Notes under the pieces: generated by a model | Database searches by the model: none | The model's input: the letters and a program-made list of their open reading frames with translations, nothing else | What the model was told of the DNA's origin: nothing | Part shown: positions 1 to 8,373 of the stretch, piece after piece | Numbering within the stretch: position 1 is the first letter of the stretch | Layout: every line of letters begins with the position of its first letter | Program-made: the position numbers and the translations under genes | Assembly (NCBI GenBank): GCA_017513245.1 | Contig: JAFXGK010000007.1 | Coordinates: 124,001-188,000 of the forward strand | Direction of reading: 5' to 3' | Origin: Clostridia bacterium | GTDB lineage: Bacteria; Bacillota; Clostridia; Oscillospirales; Acutalibacteraceae | DNA length: 64,000 bases

Positions 1-345
1 ATATAAAACGCGCGCCAGTTGTTCGGCTCCGCTTGCGGTATAAACCGCAAAACCGAAAAGATTTGCCACAAGGTGCTGCACGGCAAAGGTAATAAGCAGC
101 GCCAAAAGGAAATTTACCTTTTTAATCGACCGTTCTTCATAGGCGAATCGGCGCATGCCGAAAAACAGTCCCATACAGGAACCGAAAGCAAGAAAAGCAA
201 AGGAAAACAACTCTTCCTCGTAAGGGGAGGGAGCGACCGCTCCGCGAGTGGGGGTAGTGGCAATCGCCAAAATCAAAACACCCAGCCAAAGAGACGCGGC
301 CGTTATTATTAAAAAATTCGGCAGATAGGAAAGTTTTTGTTTCAT
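1..345 (-). CDS. Membrane protein, 3' end cut off by window edge
   Basis: An open frame starts at ATG (complement of 343-345) and runs without a stop to position 1, giving 115 residues of an incomplete protein. An SD-like AAGGGAG lies about seven bases before the start, next to the stop codon of the dehydrogenase gene, so the two are very likely one transcript. Three hydrophobic segments are visible, at about residues 9-30, 45-63 and 77-100. They are separated by a short acidic loop and by a basic stretch (MRRFAYEERSIKK) that should face the cytoplasm. I do not recognise the family. It could be a small integral membrane protein or the start of a larger transporter. Confidence 0.7.
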   Translation of the reverse strand, partial: MKQKLSYLPNFLIITAASLWLGVLILAIATTPTRGAVAPSPYEEELFSFAFLAFGSCMGLFFGMRRFAYEERSIKKVNFLLALLITFAVQHLVANLFGFAVYTASGAEQLARVLY

Positions 346-357
346 AACGGGACTCCC

Positions 358-1305
358 TTATTTCACAACGTTTTGGGGTTCGCCGCGAAGAAAGGCTTTT
401 ATGTTTTCCTCAACGATATCCATAAGTCGGCGGCGGGTTTCAACACCGGCCCAGGCGATATGCGGTGTAATGAGGCAGTTGTCAACGCCGTAAAGAGGAC
501 AATCCTCCTCCATCGGCTCTTTACGCAAAACGTCGAGTCCCGCACCGCTCAAATGGCCGCATTCGAGTGCGGTGCGCAGAGCGAACTCATCTACAAGCGG
601 ACCTCTTGCCGTATTGATAAAATACGCGCCCTGTTTCATTTTTCTAAAGGCGGCGCCATCCATCATATCGGCCGAATCGGCGTTTAAGGGGCAGTGAAGG
701 GTTACGATATCGCTTTCGCGAAGCAGGGTATCAAAATCAACCTGACGAACGCTTTCGTCCTCGATTTTGCTGCGGTTAAGGGCGAGTATATTCATACCGA
801 AGGCGCGGGCGATAGCGGCAACCTTTTTGCCTATGCTTCCGTAGCCCACAATGCCTATGGTCTTGCCCGATAATTCGAGCAGCGGCAGAGGAAAATACGA
901 AAAGGTCCTGCTTTTTATCCAGTCGCCCTCGAGCACGGTTTTGTTGTATTCGCCAACGCGGTTAAGAAGCGCCAAAATGAGCGCAAAGGTATGTTGTGCA
1001 ACGGCGTCGGTCGAATAGCCGGGCACGTTGCAAACAGTGATACCGTGGGCGTTTGTATATTCAAGGTCAACGTTATTAAATCCGGTCGCAAACAGCCCGA
1101 TATATTTAACCTTCGGGGCGTTTTTGAGAACGTCCCCCGACATATTGCTTTTGTTGCAAATTATAATATCGGCGTCACGAATACGCTCTATAAGTTCTTC
1201 GGGAGAAGAAAGCGAATAAACCTCGGTTTCGCCCAGCGCTTTTATGCCGTCGAGCGATATGTTTTCGTCGCACACCGTTTGCGCGTCGGTTATAACGATT
1301 TTCAT
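358..1305 (-). CDS. D-2-hydroxyacid dehydrogenase (glycerate/hydroxypyruvate reductase-like)
   Basis: This 315-residue protein has the full length of the NAD(P)-dependent D-isomer 2-hydroxyacid dehydrogenase family. A Rossmann GYGSIG motif lies at 154-159. The catalytic triad is visible as Arg234 (NTARGPL), Glu263 (RKEPME) and His282 (TPHIAWA). The HIAWA form is common in glycerate dehydrogenase/hydroxypyruvate reductase, so reduction of a short 2-keto acid in the cytoplasm is the best guess; the substrate is not proved. The gene is transcribed away from metY from a back-to-back promoter with TTGACA and TATTAT, and is followed 12 bases later by the partial membrane protein. The ATG start has GAGGTGA before it. 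Confidence 0.88.
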   Translation of the reverse strand: MKIVITDAQTVCDENISLDGIKALGETEVYSLSSPEELIERIRDADIIICNKSNMSGDVLKNAPKVKYIGLFATGFNNVDLEYTNAHGITVCNVPGYSTDAVAQHTFALILALLNRVGEYNKTVLEGDWIKSRTFSYFPLPLLELSGKTIGIVGYGSIGKKVAAIARAFGMNILALNRSKIEDESVRQVDFDTLLRESDIVTLHCPLNADSADMMDGAAFRKMKQGAYFINTARGPLVDEFALRTALECGHLSGAGLDVLRKEPMEEDCPLYGVDNCLITPHIAWAGVETRRRLMDIVEENIKAFLRGEPQNVVK

Positions 1306-1328
1306 TTAAAGTCACCTCGCATAATATA

Positions 1329-1357
1329 ATAATATTTACTAATATCACTTTTGTCAA
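1329..1357 (-). promoter_or_regulatory. Sigma-A promoter of the dehydrogenase gene, divergent
   Basis: On the minus strand TTGACA (1352-1357) and TATTAT (1329-1334) are 17 bp apart. The -35 box is one arm of the palindrome TTGTCAAT-TGC-ATTGACAA at 1351-1369. The other arm supplies the -35 box of metY, so the two promoters face away from each other with only 5 bp between the -35 hexamers. Confidence 0.8.
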
Positions 1358-1362
1358 TTGCA

Positions 1363-1391
1363 TTGACAAAGAAAATGCGCGTTGCTATAAT
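1363..1391 (+). promoter_or_regulatory. Sigma-A promoter of metY-metA
   Basis: TTGACA (1363-1368) and TATAAT (1386-1391) match consensus exactly with a 17-bp spacer. The expected leader is only about 20 nt before an AAGGAGGG ribosome binding site at 1404-1412, which leaves no room for a SAM riboswitch or T-box. Confidence 0.88.
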
Positions 1392-1418
1392 AGAGAGAGT
1401 TAAAAAGGAGGGTTTGTT

Positions 1419-2696
1419 ATGAACCGTAAAATAGAAACAACCTGCGTACAGGGCGGTTACACCCCCGGAAACGGTGAGCCCCGTCAGATTCCGATTATAC
1501 AGAGCACAACCTTTAAATACGGCAGCAGTGCCGATATGGGTAAGCTTTTCGATTTAGAGGCAAGCGGATATTTCTATTCCCGCCTGCAAAACCCGACCTG
1601 CGATACAGTCGCAGCCAAGATTTGCGAGATGGAGGGCGGCACCGCCGCAATGCTGACCTCTTCGGGTCAGGCTGCAAGCTTCTTCGCAATTTTCAACATC
1701 GCTAACGTTGGCGACCATATCGTTTGCAGCTCCGCTATCTACGGCGGAACCTTTAACCTCTTCTCGGTTACCATGAAGAAGATGGGTATTGATTTTACCT
1801 TTATTTCTCCCGACTGCTCGGATGAGGAGTTAGAGGCCGCATTCCGACCCAACACCAAGGCGGTTTTCGGTGAGACCATAGCAAACCCCGCATTAACCGT
1901 TCTTGATATTGAGCGCTTTGCAAACGCCGCACACGTACACGGCGTTCCGCTTATCATTGACAACACCTTTGCAACCCCCATTAACTGCCGTCCCTTCGAG
2001 TGGGGCGCAGACATCGTTACCCACGCCACCACCAAGTATATGGATGGTCACGGCGGTACCGTTGGCGGCTGCATCGTTGATTCGGGCAAGTTCGATTGGA
2101 CCCGCTATCCCGATAAGTATCCCGGTCTTTGCACACCCGACGAAAGCTACCACGGCATAACCTATACCGAGCGCTTCGGTATTGAGGGTGCGTATATAAC
2201 CAAGGCAACCGCACAGCTTATGCGCGATTTCGGCTGCTGCCAGTCGCCCATGAGCGCATACATGATAAATCTGGGACTTGAAAGTCTTCACGTTCGTATG
2301 GCTCGCCATTGCGAAAACGGTCTTGCCGTTGCAAAGTATCTTAAAAACCATCCCAAGATTTCTTGGGTTATCTATCCTTCGCTTCCGGGCGACAAAAACT
2401 ACGAGCTCGCACAGAAATACCTGCCCAACGGCTCCTGCGGCGTAGTTTCCTTCGGCGTTAAGGGCGGCCGTGCCGCAGCAGAGGAGTTCATGGGAAGACT
2501 TAAGGTTGCCGCAATCGAAACCCACGTTGCCGATGCACGCACCTGCTGCCTGCATCCCGCAAACGCAACCCACCGTCAGCTTTCGGATGCTGAGCTTGAG
2601 GCCGCAGGCGTAGCACCCGACCTTGTTCGTTATTCCTGCGGAATCGAGAGCGCAGAGGACCTTATTGCCGATATTGAGCAGGCGCTTGATTTCTAA
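1419..2696 (+). CDS. metY: O-acetylhomoserine sulfhydrylase
   Basis: This 425-residue PLP enzyme of the Cys/Met metabolism family should make homocysteine (or cysteine) from O-acetylhomoserine and sulfide in the cytoplasm. The PLP lysine is Lys206 in [13 protein letters not shown], and the family signature continues as DNTFATP at 181-187. Its length fits MetY (about 425-430) rather than cystathionine gamma-synthase (about 380). The next gene encodes a MetA with an acetyl-CoA-type active site, which supplies exactly the substrate MetY needs. The ATG start is set by a perfect AAGGAGGG. Transcription starts at the consensus promoter at 1363-1391. No methionine riboswitch is visible. Confidence 0.92.
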   Translation: MNRKIETTCVQGGYTPGNGEPRQIPIIQSTTFKYGSSADMGKLFDLEASGYFYSRLQNPTCDTVAAKICEMEGGTAAMLTSSGQAASFFAIFNIANVGDHIVCSSAIYGGTFNLFSVTMKKMGIDFTFISPDCSDEELEAAFRPNTKAVFGETIANPALTVLDIERFANAAHVHGVPLIIDNTFATPINCRPFEWGADIVTHATTKYMDGHGGTVGGCIVDSGKFDWTRYPDKYPGLCTPDESYHGITYTERFGIEGAYITKATAQLMRDFGCCQSPMSAYMINLGLESLHVRMARHCENGLAVAKYLKNHPKISWVIYPSLPGDKNYELAQKYLPNGSCGVVSFGVKGGRAAAEEFMGRLKVAAIETHVADARTCCLHPANATHRQLSDAELEAAGVAPDLVRYSCGIESAEDLIADIEQALDF

Positions 2697-2725
2697 TTTT
2701 TAAATTTCAGACAGGAGGTGGGAGT

Positions 2726-3664
2726 ATGCCCATCAAAATACCGAACGGACTTCCCGCCGAAAACGTTCTTTTATCGGAAAACATCTTCGTTATGAAGGAA
2801 ACCCGAGCCATAAAACAGGACGTTCGTCCCCTCAGAATACTTTTGCTCAACCTGATGCCCAAAAAGATTGAAACCGAGACCCAGCTTTCGCGTCTTCTCG
2901 GCAACACTCCGCTTCAGGTAGAGCTTGAGCTTATCCACACCAAGACCCACGAATCGCAAAACGTATCAAAGGAGCATCTTTTATCCTTTTATAAGACCTT
3001 TGACGACGTAAAAGACGAGAATTTCGACGGCCTTGTAATAACCGGCGCACCGGTTGAGCATATGCCCTTCGAGGAGGTTACCTACTGGAAGGAGCTTTGC
3101 GAAATAATGGAGTGGAGCAAGACCCACGTTCACAGCACCTTCCACATTTGCTGGGGTGCGCAGGCGGGCCTTTACTACCACTACGGCATCGATAAAAAGC
3201 AGATGGATAAAAAGATGTTCGGCATCTTCGAGCACACCCTTGATTATAAAAATTCTATGCTTTTCCGCGGCTTTGACGACCGGTTCTCGGTGCCTCATTC
3301 GCGTCACACCACGGTGCTTCGCGAGGATATCGAAAAGGTGCCCGAACTTAAAATTCTTGCCTCCTCCGAAGAGGCCGGAGTTTATGCCGTTTCGGCCAAA
3401 AAGGGCCGCCAGATATTCATAACGGGCCACTCGGAATACGACGCGCTTTCGCTTGACAGCGAATATCGCCGCGACCTTGATAAGGGTCTTCCGATTGATA
3501 TGCCCAAAAACTACTATCCCGATAACGACCCCTCAAAGGCTCCCGTCGTTAACTGGCGCAGCTGTGCAAACCTGCTTTACAGCAACTGGCTTAACTATTT
3601 CGTATACCAGACAACGCCCTACGACCTTCGCGACCTTAAGGGTGCAGAAGAGGAAGAGGAATAA
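2726..3664 (+). CDS. metA: Homoserine O-acetyltransferase (MetA family)
   Basis: A full-length 312-residue MetA-family acyltransferase that activates homoserine for methionine synthesis. The catalytic residues stand at the family's usual positions: Cys142 (ICWGAQA), His235 and Glu237 (GHSEYD). Residue 111 is Glu (GAPVEHM). In the published Bacillus cereus/E. coli comparison Glu111 specifies acetyl-CoA and Gly111 succinyl-CoA, so this protein probably makes O-acetylhomoserine despite the succinyltransferase name commonly given to the family. It follows metY by 29 bases with ACAGGAGGTGGG before its ATG. A strong terminator follows. The acidic tail EEEEE is unusual but harmless-looking. Confidence 0.92.
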   Translation: MPIKIPNGLPAENVLLSENIFVMKETRAIKQDVRPLRILLLNLMPKKIETETQLSRLLGNTPLQVELELIHTKTHESQNVSKEHLLSFYKTFDDVKDENFDGLVITGAPVEHMPFEEVTYWKELCEIMEWSKTHVHSTFHICWGAQAGLYYHYGIDKKQMDKKMFGIFEHTLDYKNSMLFRGFDDRFSVPHSRHTTVLREDIEKVPELKILASSEEAGVYAVSAKKGRQIFITGHSEYDALSLDSEYRRDLDKGLPIDMPKNYYPDNDPSKAPVVNWRSCANLLYSNWLNYFVYQTTPYDLRDLKGAEEEEE

Positions 3665-3670
3665 AATAAA

Positions 3671-3697
3671 AACCCTGTCACTGACAGGGTTTTTTCT
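3671..3697 (+). terminator. Intrinsic terminator after metA
   Basis: AACCCTGTCA pairs with TGACAGGGTT and is followed by TTTTTC. It sits between the convergent metA and azlD genes and could also serve azlD. Confidence 0.88.
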
Positions 3698-3698
3698 T

Positions 3699-4028
3699 TT
3701 AAAACACAAACTGCAAAAGCAGCATATAGCAAGCCGTTCCGCCCAAAAGGGAAAAGAGCATATTTTTGGCCGACAGATGTAAAACGAGGGTAAAAAGCAG
3801 CGCAATTCCCTCGGCAAGTCCCGTAGTGCCCCGGAAGACGAAAAGCACGTCCTTCAGGCAGTAAATTACGAGCATTCCGAAAACCGCAGGGGGCAGGTGT
3901 TTGCCCAAAAACTGCATATATTTCGAGGTAGGACGGTCGCTGCGGAATATGATAAATGGCAAAAAGCGGGTGAGAGCCGTGCCGATGGCGATAACGGCAA
4001 CGGTTAAAAATATTTGTGTTCCCGTCAT
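3699..4028 (-). CDS. azlD: AzlD-like branched-chain amino acid exporter subunit
   Basis: A 109-residue hydrophobic protein with about four membrane segments, the normal size and pattern of AzlD. Together with AzlC it forms an inner-membrane permease that exports branched-chain amino acids or analogues. The TRFLPF motif in the first segment is typical of the family. Its ATG overlaps the azlC stop by four bases, so the two are translationally coupled. The real substrate cannot be read from sequence. Confidence 0.87.
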   Translation of the reverse strand: MTGTQIFLTVAVIAIGTALTRFLPFIIFRSDRPTSKYMQFLGKHLPPAVFGMLVIYCLKDVLFVFRGTTGLAEGIALLFTLVLHLSAKNMLFSLLGGTACYMLLLQFVF

Positions 4029-4732
4029 ACCTTCGCCTCCTTATCAATTAAGGGTCGCAAAAGCGTAAGGAATAGAAGTATTGCCGCCATGGTGGGGAGG
4101 ATAAATACGTCCGCGCCGAAAACCGCAAGGCAAACCGCGCCCGAAAAAAGACCGATAATTCCGCTTATGCGCGCCTTCTTCTCACGCAGCTGGTCGACCA
4201 AAATTACAAAGAACATAGCCGTCATAACGAATTCGATTCCGCGGGTTTCAAAGCTTATAATCGAGCCGAAAATTCCGCCCACCGTCGAGGCTATTACCCA
4301 GTAAGACTGATTGAGCAGGGTGGTAGCGAGGAAAAATTTGCCCTCATCCACGTCTTCGGGCACCTTAGCGGTGCAGTTAATCGAAAAGGTCTCGTCGCAC
4401 ATACCGAAAATAAGGTAAAGCTTTTTTATTCCCTTGCCCTTATAGCGGTCGAGCATCGAAATGCCGTAAAAAATATGGCGCGCGTTTATCATAAGGGTTA
4501 GAAGAAAGGCTTCCAAAGGGGCGAACGCGCCTAAAAGCAGATTAACCGCAACAAACTGCATCGAGCCTGCAAAAACGGTGAGGCTTATGAGCGAAGTAAC
4601 CCAAAAAGGAAACCCCGAAACCGACATTAAAATGCCGTAGGTTGCGCCCAAAACGCCAAAGCCCGCCAACACGGGAAGCGTGTGCGGAAAGGCGGCGCGA
4701 AGGGCGGATGAAAAGGAAGAATTCTTGTTCAT
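4025..4732 (-). CDS. azlC: AzlC-like branched-chain amino acid exporter subunit
   Basis: A 235-residue integral membrane protein of the AzlC family, which pairs with the small AzlD subunit to export amino acids. The N-terminal half carries the family pattern LPVLAGFGVLGATYG followed by an LTVFAGSMQFVAV segment. About six to eight hydrophobic helices are visible. AAGGAGA lies before the ATG, and a candidate TTGTAA/TATTAT promoter lies upstream. Neighbouring operons make methionine and aromatic amino acids, so an amino acid export role is plausible; the substrate is an inference from the family. Confidence 0.88.
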   Translation of the reverse strand: MNKNSSFSSALRAAFPHTLPVLAGFGVLGATYGILMSVSGFPFWVTSLISLTVFAGSMQFVAVNLLLGAFAPLEAFLLTLMINARHIFYGISMLDRYKGKGIKKLYLIFGMCDETFSINCTAKVPEDVDEGKFFLATTLLNQSYWVIASTVGGIFGSIISFETRGIEFVMTAMFFVILVDQLREKKARISGIIGLFSGAVCLAVFGADVFILPTMAAILLFLTLLRPLIDKEAKV

Positions 4733-4773
4733 TTTTTCTCCTTGTGCCTGAAATAAAGTATCCTACGCCCAAA

Positions 4774-4802
4774 ATAATACCAAAAATCCGCGCAATTTAC
4801 AA
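4774..4802 (-). promoter_or_regulatory. Candidate promoter of azlCD
   Basis: Minus-strand TTGTAA (4797-4802) and TATTAT (4774-4779) are separated by 17 bp. This lies within the 180-base gap that also holds the forward promoter of the aromatic operon. Confidence 0.6.
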
Positions 4803-4841
4803 GCCTTTATAAAACTTTCGCGGTTTAAACCAAAAAAGTGC

Positions 4842-4870
4842 TTGACAACCGCCCCCTTTTGGGGTAATAT
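4842..4870 (+). promoter_or_regulatory. Sigma-A promoter of the aromatic amino acid operon
   Basis: TTGACA (4842-4847) and TAATAT (4865-4870) have a 17-bp spacer. The predicted transcript starts near 4877 and contains about 210 nt of leader with a leader peptide and an attenuator before the first structural gene. Confidence 0.85.
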
Positions 4871-4912
4871 TCTAAATAAGCATTATTTATATAATATAAA
4901 GGGGTGAATAAA

Positions 4913-4990
4913 ATGTTCGTAAAGGGTTATCGATTTTACTATTACTATACCGGTGCGGACGTTTTATGTAACCGAAAGGCGGAGCAGTAA
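4913..4990 (+). CDS. Phe/Tyr leader peptide of the aromatic operon
   Basis: A 25-codon frame starts at ATG with AAGGGGTG eight bases upstream and ends at TAA 4988-4990. Its product, MFVKGYRFYYYYTGADVLC plus six residues, holds two Phe and five Tyr among the first 12 residues, including a run F-Y-Y-Y-Y at 8-12. Aromatic codons of this density directly before a terminator are the mark of ribosome-mediated attenuation, as in pheA or trp leaders. The aromatic run ends at 4948, just before the 5' arm of the predicted antiterminator (4954). A ribosome stalled for lack of charged tRNA-Tyr or tRNA-Phe would therefore leave that arm free. The frame is too short for ordinary gene callers. Confidence 0.85.
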   Translation: MFVKGYRFYYYYTGADVLCNRKAEQ

Positions 4991-5074
4991 TTCCGCCGAA
5001 AGCGACGGTTTATAAGGGGTCCGCAGTTCGCATTTGCAAAGAGCAAAGGCGTTGCGGGCTTTTTTTATTTTTTT
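4954..5074 (+). promoter_or_regulatory. Transcription attenuator of the aromatic operon
   Basis: Terminator: the 5' arm at 5021-5035 (CCGCA, CGC, TTTGC) pairs with the 3' arm at 5042-5057 (GCAAA, GCG, TGCGG) and is followed by a T-rich tract at 5060-5074. Antiterminator: TGCGGAC (4954-4960) pairs with GTCCGCA (5019-5025), strengthened by TTATG/TATAA and AACC/GGTT, and this takes away the terminator's 5' arm. A small hairpin GGCGGA/TCCGCC (4978-4997) sits at the leader stop codon. A ribosome that finishes the leader would cover 4973-5000, break the antiterminator and allow termination. Confidence 0.82.
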
Positions 5075-5089
5075 AAGGAAGTGTACGGT

Positions 5090-6280
5090 TTGATCTCGAA
5101 AAAAATGGAAGAACTGGGCAAGAAAAGCTCGGTCATAAGAGAGATATTTGAATACGGCAAAAAGCGTAAAGCAGAACTTGGGGAGGACAAGGTTTTTGAT
5201 TTCAGTCTCGGCAATCCGAGCATCCCTGCTCCCCAAAAATTTACTGAAACTCTGCGTTCGCTGATTGACAACTCCTGCCCCACGGCGCTGCACGGATATA
5301 CCTCCGCCCCCGGCGATATGGGCGTGCGTGAGGCTATAGCCGCCGATATTTCTTCGCGATTCGGCGCTTCGGCATCGGCCACCGATATCTATATGACCTG
5401 CGGTGCGGCCGCTTCGCTCACCATTACACTGCACGCACTTATAAACGAGGGTGACGAGGTCGTGCTTTTGGCGCCCTTTTTCCCTGAGTATCGCGTCTTT
5501 TGCGAGAAGGCAGGCGCGAGGGTAAAGGTTGTTTACTGCCGCGAGCCCGACTTTCTGCCGGGCCGTGAGCAACTTGCCGCCGCGATAACTGAAAAGACCA
5601 AAGCGATTATCATAAATTCGCCCAACAACCCGACGGGCGTAATCATCCCGACCGAAAAAATGCTCGAGATTGCCGAAGTGCTCAAAAACAAGGCAAAAGA
5701 ATACGGCACCGATATTTATATCATCGCCGACGAGCCCTACCGCGAGCTTTCCTACGAAATGGAAGTGCCCTATATTCCGAACCTTTATGATAACACCGTT
5801 GTGTGCTATTCCTACAGCAAGTCGCTTTCGCTGCCCGGCGAGCGCATAGGCTATATATTCGTGTCGCCCAAGGCAGCCGCCGCGAGCGATTTATTTGCCG
5901 CCGTGTGCGGTGCGGGCCGTTCGCTCGGATTTGTGTGCGCGCCCAGCCTTATGCAGTATGCCGTTCGCGAGTGTATAGGCCTTACCGCCGACGTAGAGGA
6001 GTACCGCCAAAACCGCGACCTGCTCTACTCCGCTTTGTGCGATATGGGCTTTTCGGCCATACACCCCGACGGAGCGTTTTACCTGTTTTTAAAGGCCCCT
6101 AACGGCAACGCAGAAGACTTTTGTGAAAAGGCAAAAAAATATGAATTGCTGCTCGTTCCGGGTGATTCCTTCGGCGGCGAGGGCTACGTTCGAATTTCTT
6201 ATTGTGTATCACGCGAGCAGATAGAGCATTCACTGCCCGCTTTCCGAAAATTAGCCAAAGATTGTATGGGAGAAAAATAA
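5090..6280 (+). CDS. PLP-dependent aminotransferase (aromatic/aspartate type)
   Basis: A fold-type I class I/II aminotransferase of 396 residues. From its operon it most likely converts phenylpyruvate and 4-hydroxyphenylpyruvate to Phe and Tyr, but an aspartate or other 2-oxo acid specificity cannot be excluded. Visible motifs are NSPNNPTG, ADEPYRELSY and the PLP lysine in SYSKSLSLPGERIGY (Lys244). The frame is open from GTG 5081, but AAGGAA (5075-5080) touches that codon. TTG 5090 has normal spacing and gives the family-like start M-I-S-K-K-M. It is the first structural gene behind the attenuator. Its stop overlaps the pheA start by one base (TAATG). Confidence 0.86.
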   Translation: MISKKMEELGKKSSVIREIFEYGKKRKAELGEDKVFDFSLGNPSIPAPQKFTETLRSLIDNSCPTALHGYTSAPGDMGVREAIAADISSRFGASASATDIYMTCGAAASLTITLHALINEGDEVVLLAPFFPEYRVFCEKAGARVKVVYCREPDFLPGREQLAAAITEKTKAIIINSPNNPTGVIIPTEKMLEIAEVLKNKAKEYGTDIYIIADEPYRELSYEMEVPYIPNLYDNTVVCYSYSKSLSLPGERIGYIFVSPKAAAASDLFAAVCGAGRSLGFVCAPSLMQYAVRECIGLTADVEEYRQNRDLLYSALCDMGFSAIHPDGAFYLFLKAPNGNAEDFCEKAKKYELLLVPGDSFGGEGYVRISYCVSREQIEHSLPAFRKLAKDCMGEK

Positions 6281-7368
6281 TGGACCAGTTAAAAAAAGCA
6301 AGACAAACCATAAACGAAGTTGACCGCCGGATGGCCGAGCTTTTTATAAAGCGCATGGAGGCCGCAAAGGAGGTTGGCCGCTATAAAAAGGAGCACGCCC
6401 TGCAGATAACCGACCCTGCCCGTGAGGAGGAGGTTATAGAGCGCAACAGCGCCTACGTAGAGGACGAAACCCTTCGCACCTACTACGTAAGCTTTCTGCG
6501 CCATAATATGGAGCTTTCGAAGGCGCTTCAGCACCGTTTGCTTGACGGTATGAGAGTAGCCTACAGCGGCGTTGAGGGCGCCTTCGCAAATATTGCCGCT
6601 CTTCGTGCATTCCCCGACGCCATCGCAGTGCCGTACCCTGATTTTCGTTCGGCCTATGAGGCGGTTGAAAACGATGAGTGTGACTGCGTTATTCTTCCCG
6701 TTGAAAACAGTTCGAACGGTGACGTAGGTCAGGTAATGGACCTCGCCTTCTTCGGCTCGTTGCATATAAACGGCATCTACGATATCGACGTCGTTCAAAA
6801 TCTGTTGGCCGTACCCGGCACCAAGCTTGAAGAGGTAAAAGAGGTTATCAGCCATCCGCAGGCGCTCGGCCAGTGTGCCGATTATATCCACCGTCACGGC
6901 TTCACTGCAACGCAGGTTGTAAACACCGCCGTTGCGGCACAGCAGGTTGCCGAATCGGGCCGTCACGATATCGCCGCCATCGCAAGTGAGGAGGCCGGAG
7001 AAAAGTACGGTCTGCAGAAGCTCGAGTCGCATATAAACGGCAGCAACGTTAATACAACTCGCTTTGCCGTGTTCTCCCGCGCCGCCAAGACCGAAACCGA
7101 AAGGGACAATCAGTTTGTAATGCTTTTCACCGTTACCAACGAAGCGGGCGCGCTGGGCCGCGCAATCTCGATAATCGGTGAGCACGGATTTAACCTGCGC
7201 GCCTTAAAGAGCCGCCCGAACAAAGAACTCGCATGGAGTTATTATTTCTATGCCGAGGGTGAAGGAAATATAAACACCGAGGAAGGCGAAAATATGCTCG
7301 CCGACCTGCGCGGATACTGTAATTCGCTTCGCATTATCGGAAGCTTCGAAAAGGAAATGAGCTTATGA
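6280..7368 (+). CDS. pheA: Chorismate mutase-prephenate dehydratase (P-protein)
   Basis: A bifunctional 362-residue enzyme turning chorismate into prephenate and then phenylpyruvate. Residues 1-88 form an AroQ-class chorismate mutase (Arg and Lys at RRMAELF, KRMEAAKEVGRYK). Residues 91-267 form prephenate dehydratase with the catalytic NTTRF motif (Thr260-Arg261-Phe262). Residues 278-360 form an ACT domain with GALGRAIS and LKSRPNK, the usual site of Phe feedback inhibition. The upstream open frame reaches 6202, but the chorismate mutase domain starts at ATG 6280, which overlaps the previous stop. The stop codon overlaps the aroB start (ATGA). Confidence 0.94.
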   Translation: MDQLKKARQTINEVDRRMAELFIKRMEAAKEVGRYKKEHALQITDPAREEEVIERNSAYVEDETLRTYYVSFLRHNMELSKALQHRLLDGMRVAYSGVEGAFANIAALRAFPDAIAVPYPDFRSAYEAVENDECDCVILPVENSSNGDVGQVMDLAFFGSLHINGIYDIDVVQNLLAVPGTKLEEVKEVISHPQALGQCADYIHRHGFTATQVVNTAVAAQQVAESGRHDIAAIASEEAGEKYGLQKLESHINGSNVNTTRFAVFSRAAKTETERDNQFVMLFTVTNEAGALGRAISIIGEHGFNLRALKSRPNKELAWSYYFYAEGEGNINTEEGENMLADLRGYCNSLRIIGSFEKEMSL

Positions 7369-8372
7369 GAATTTCGGTAAAAACCGCCACGGGCGGATAT
7401 GAAATAGTGTTGGGGCGAGGATGCCTTGCCCGCGCAGGCGAGCTGCTTAATCTGCGTCGCCGCGTGCTGGTGGTAACCGACGACGGCGTGCCTGCCGAAT
7501 ACGCAAAGGTTGTGGCCGACGCCGCATCCGAGGCCACCGTAGTTACCCTGCCGCAGGGCGAAGCCACCAAGAATATCGACAGCTACCAAAAGCTGCTTAA
7601 AACGCTGGTTGAAGAGGGCTTTACCCGAACCGATTGCGTCGTAGCGGTCGGCGGCGGTGTGGTTGGCGACCTTGCCGGATTTGCCGCAGCCACATTTATG
7701 CGTGGAATCGATTTTTATAACGTTCCTACAACACTGCTCTCGCAGGTCGATTCTTCGATCGGCGGCAAGACCGCAGTCGACTTTGAGGGCTATAAAAACA
7801 TCGTTGGCGCGTTTTGGCCCCCAAAGCGTGTGCTCATAGACCCCGACACGCTTAAAACCCTGCCCAAAAGGCAGCTCTCAAACGGACTTGCAGAGGCTGT
7901 TAAGATGTCGCTTACGTCCTCTGCCGAACTTTTTGAAATCTTCGAAACAAACGACCCCGAGGAACTTCTCGACACCATAATCGAGCGTAGCCTGCTTATT
8001 AAAAAGCAGGTCGTAGAGGAGGACGAAAAGGAGTCAGGTCTTCGCAAGATACTCAATTTCGGCCACACCGTTGCCCACGCAATCGAAACCGAAAACGAAA
8101 TGCAAAACTACTATCACGGTGAGTGTGTGGCTATGGGAATGCTTTATATGTGCGCCCCTGCCGTGCGCGAGCGACTGCTTCCCGTGCTCGAAAAGCTCTC
8201 GCTCCCGACCCTCACCGATTTTGACACCGAAGGACTGCTTCGAGCCATTCGTCACGACAAGAAAATGGCGGGCGACAGCATCACGGTGGTATGGGTACCC
8301 TCGGTTGGAAACTACGAACTTAAAAAGATGACCCTCGCAGAACTCGAAAACGTTATAAGTGAGGTAAAGTAA
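7365..8372 (+). CDS. aroB: 3-dehydroquinate synthase
   Basis: A 335-residue AroB, slightly shorter than the usual 350-365, which cyclises DAHP to 3-dehydroquinate with NAD and a divalent metal. Family motifs are VGGGVVGDLAGF, the FMRG segment with PTTLLSQVDSSIGGKTA, and the metal histidines in NFGHTVAHAIE and YHGE. The start overlaps the pheA stop by four bases, so it is translated by coupling. It is the only step of the pathway placed before aroC in the operon. Confidence 0.95.
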   Translation: MRISVKTATGGYEIVLGRGCLARAGELLNLRRRVLVVTDDGVPAEYAKVVADAASEATVVTLPQGEATKNIDSYQKLLKTLVEEGFTRTDCVVAVGGGVVGDLAGFAAATFMRGIDFYNVPTTLLSQVDSSIGGKTAVDFEGYKNIVGAFWPPKRVLIDPDTLKTLPKRQLSNGLAEAVKMSLTSSAELFEIFETNDPEELLDTIIERSLLIKKQVVEEDEKESGLRKILNFGHTVAHAIETENEMQNYYHGECVAMGMLYMCAPAVRERLLPVLEKLSLPTLTDFDTEGLLRAIRHDKKMAGDSITVVWVPSVGNYELKKMTLAELENVISEVK

Positions 8373-8373
8373 G

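Noticed and set aside
1392-1418. SAM riboswitch or T-box before metY
   Set aside because: The promoter leaves only about 20 nt of leader, too short for either.
5081-5089. GTG 5081 as the start of the aminotransferase
   Set aside because: The AAGGAA site touches this codon; TTG 5090 has proper spacing and the family-like N-terminus.
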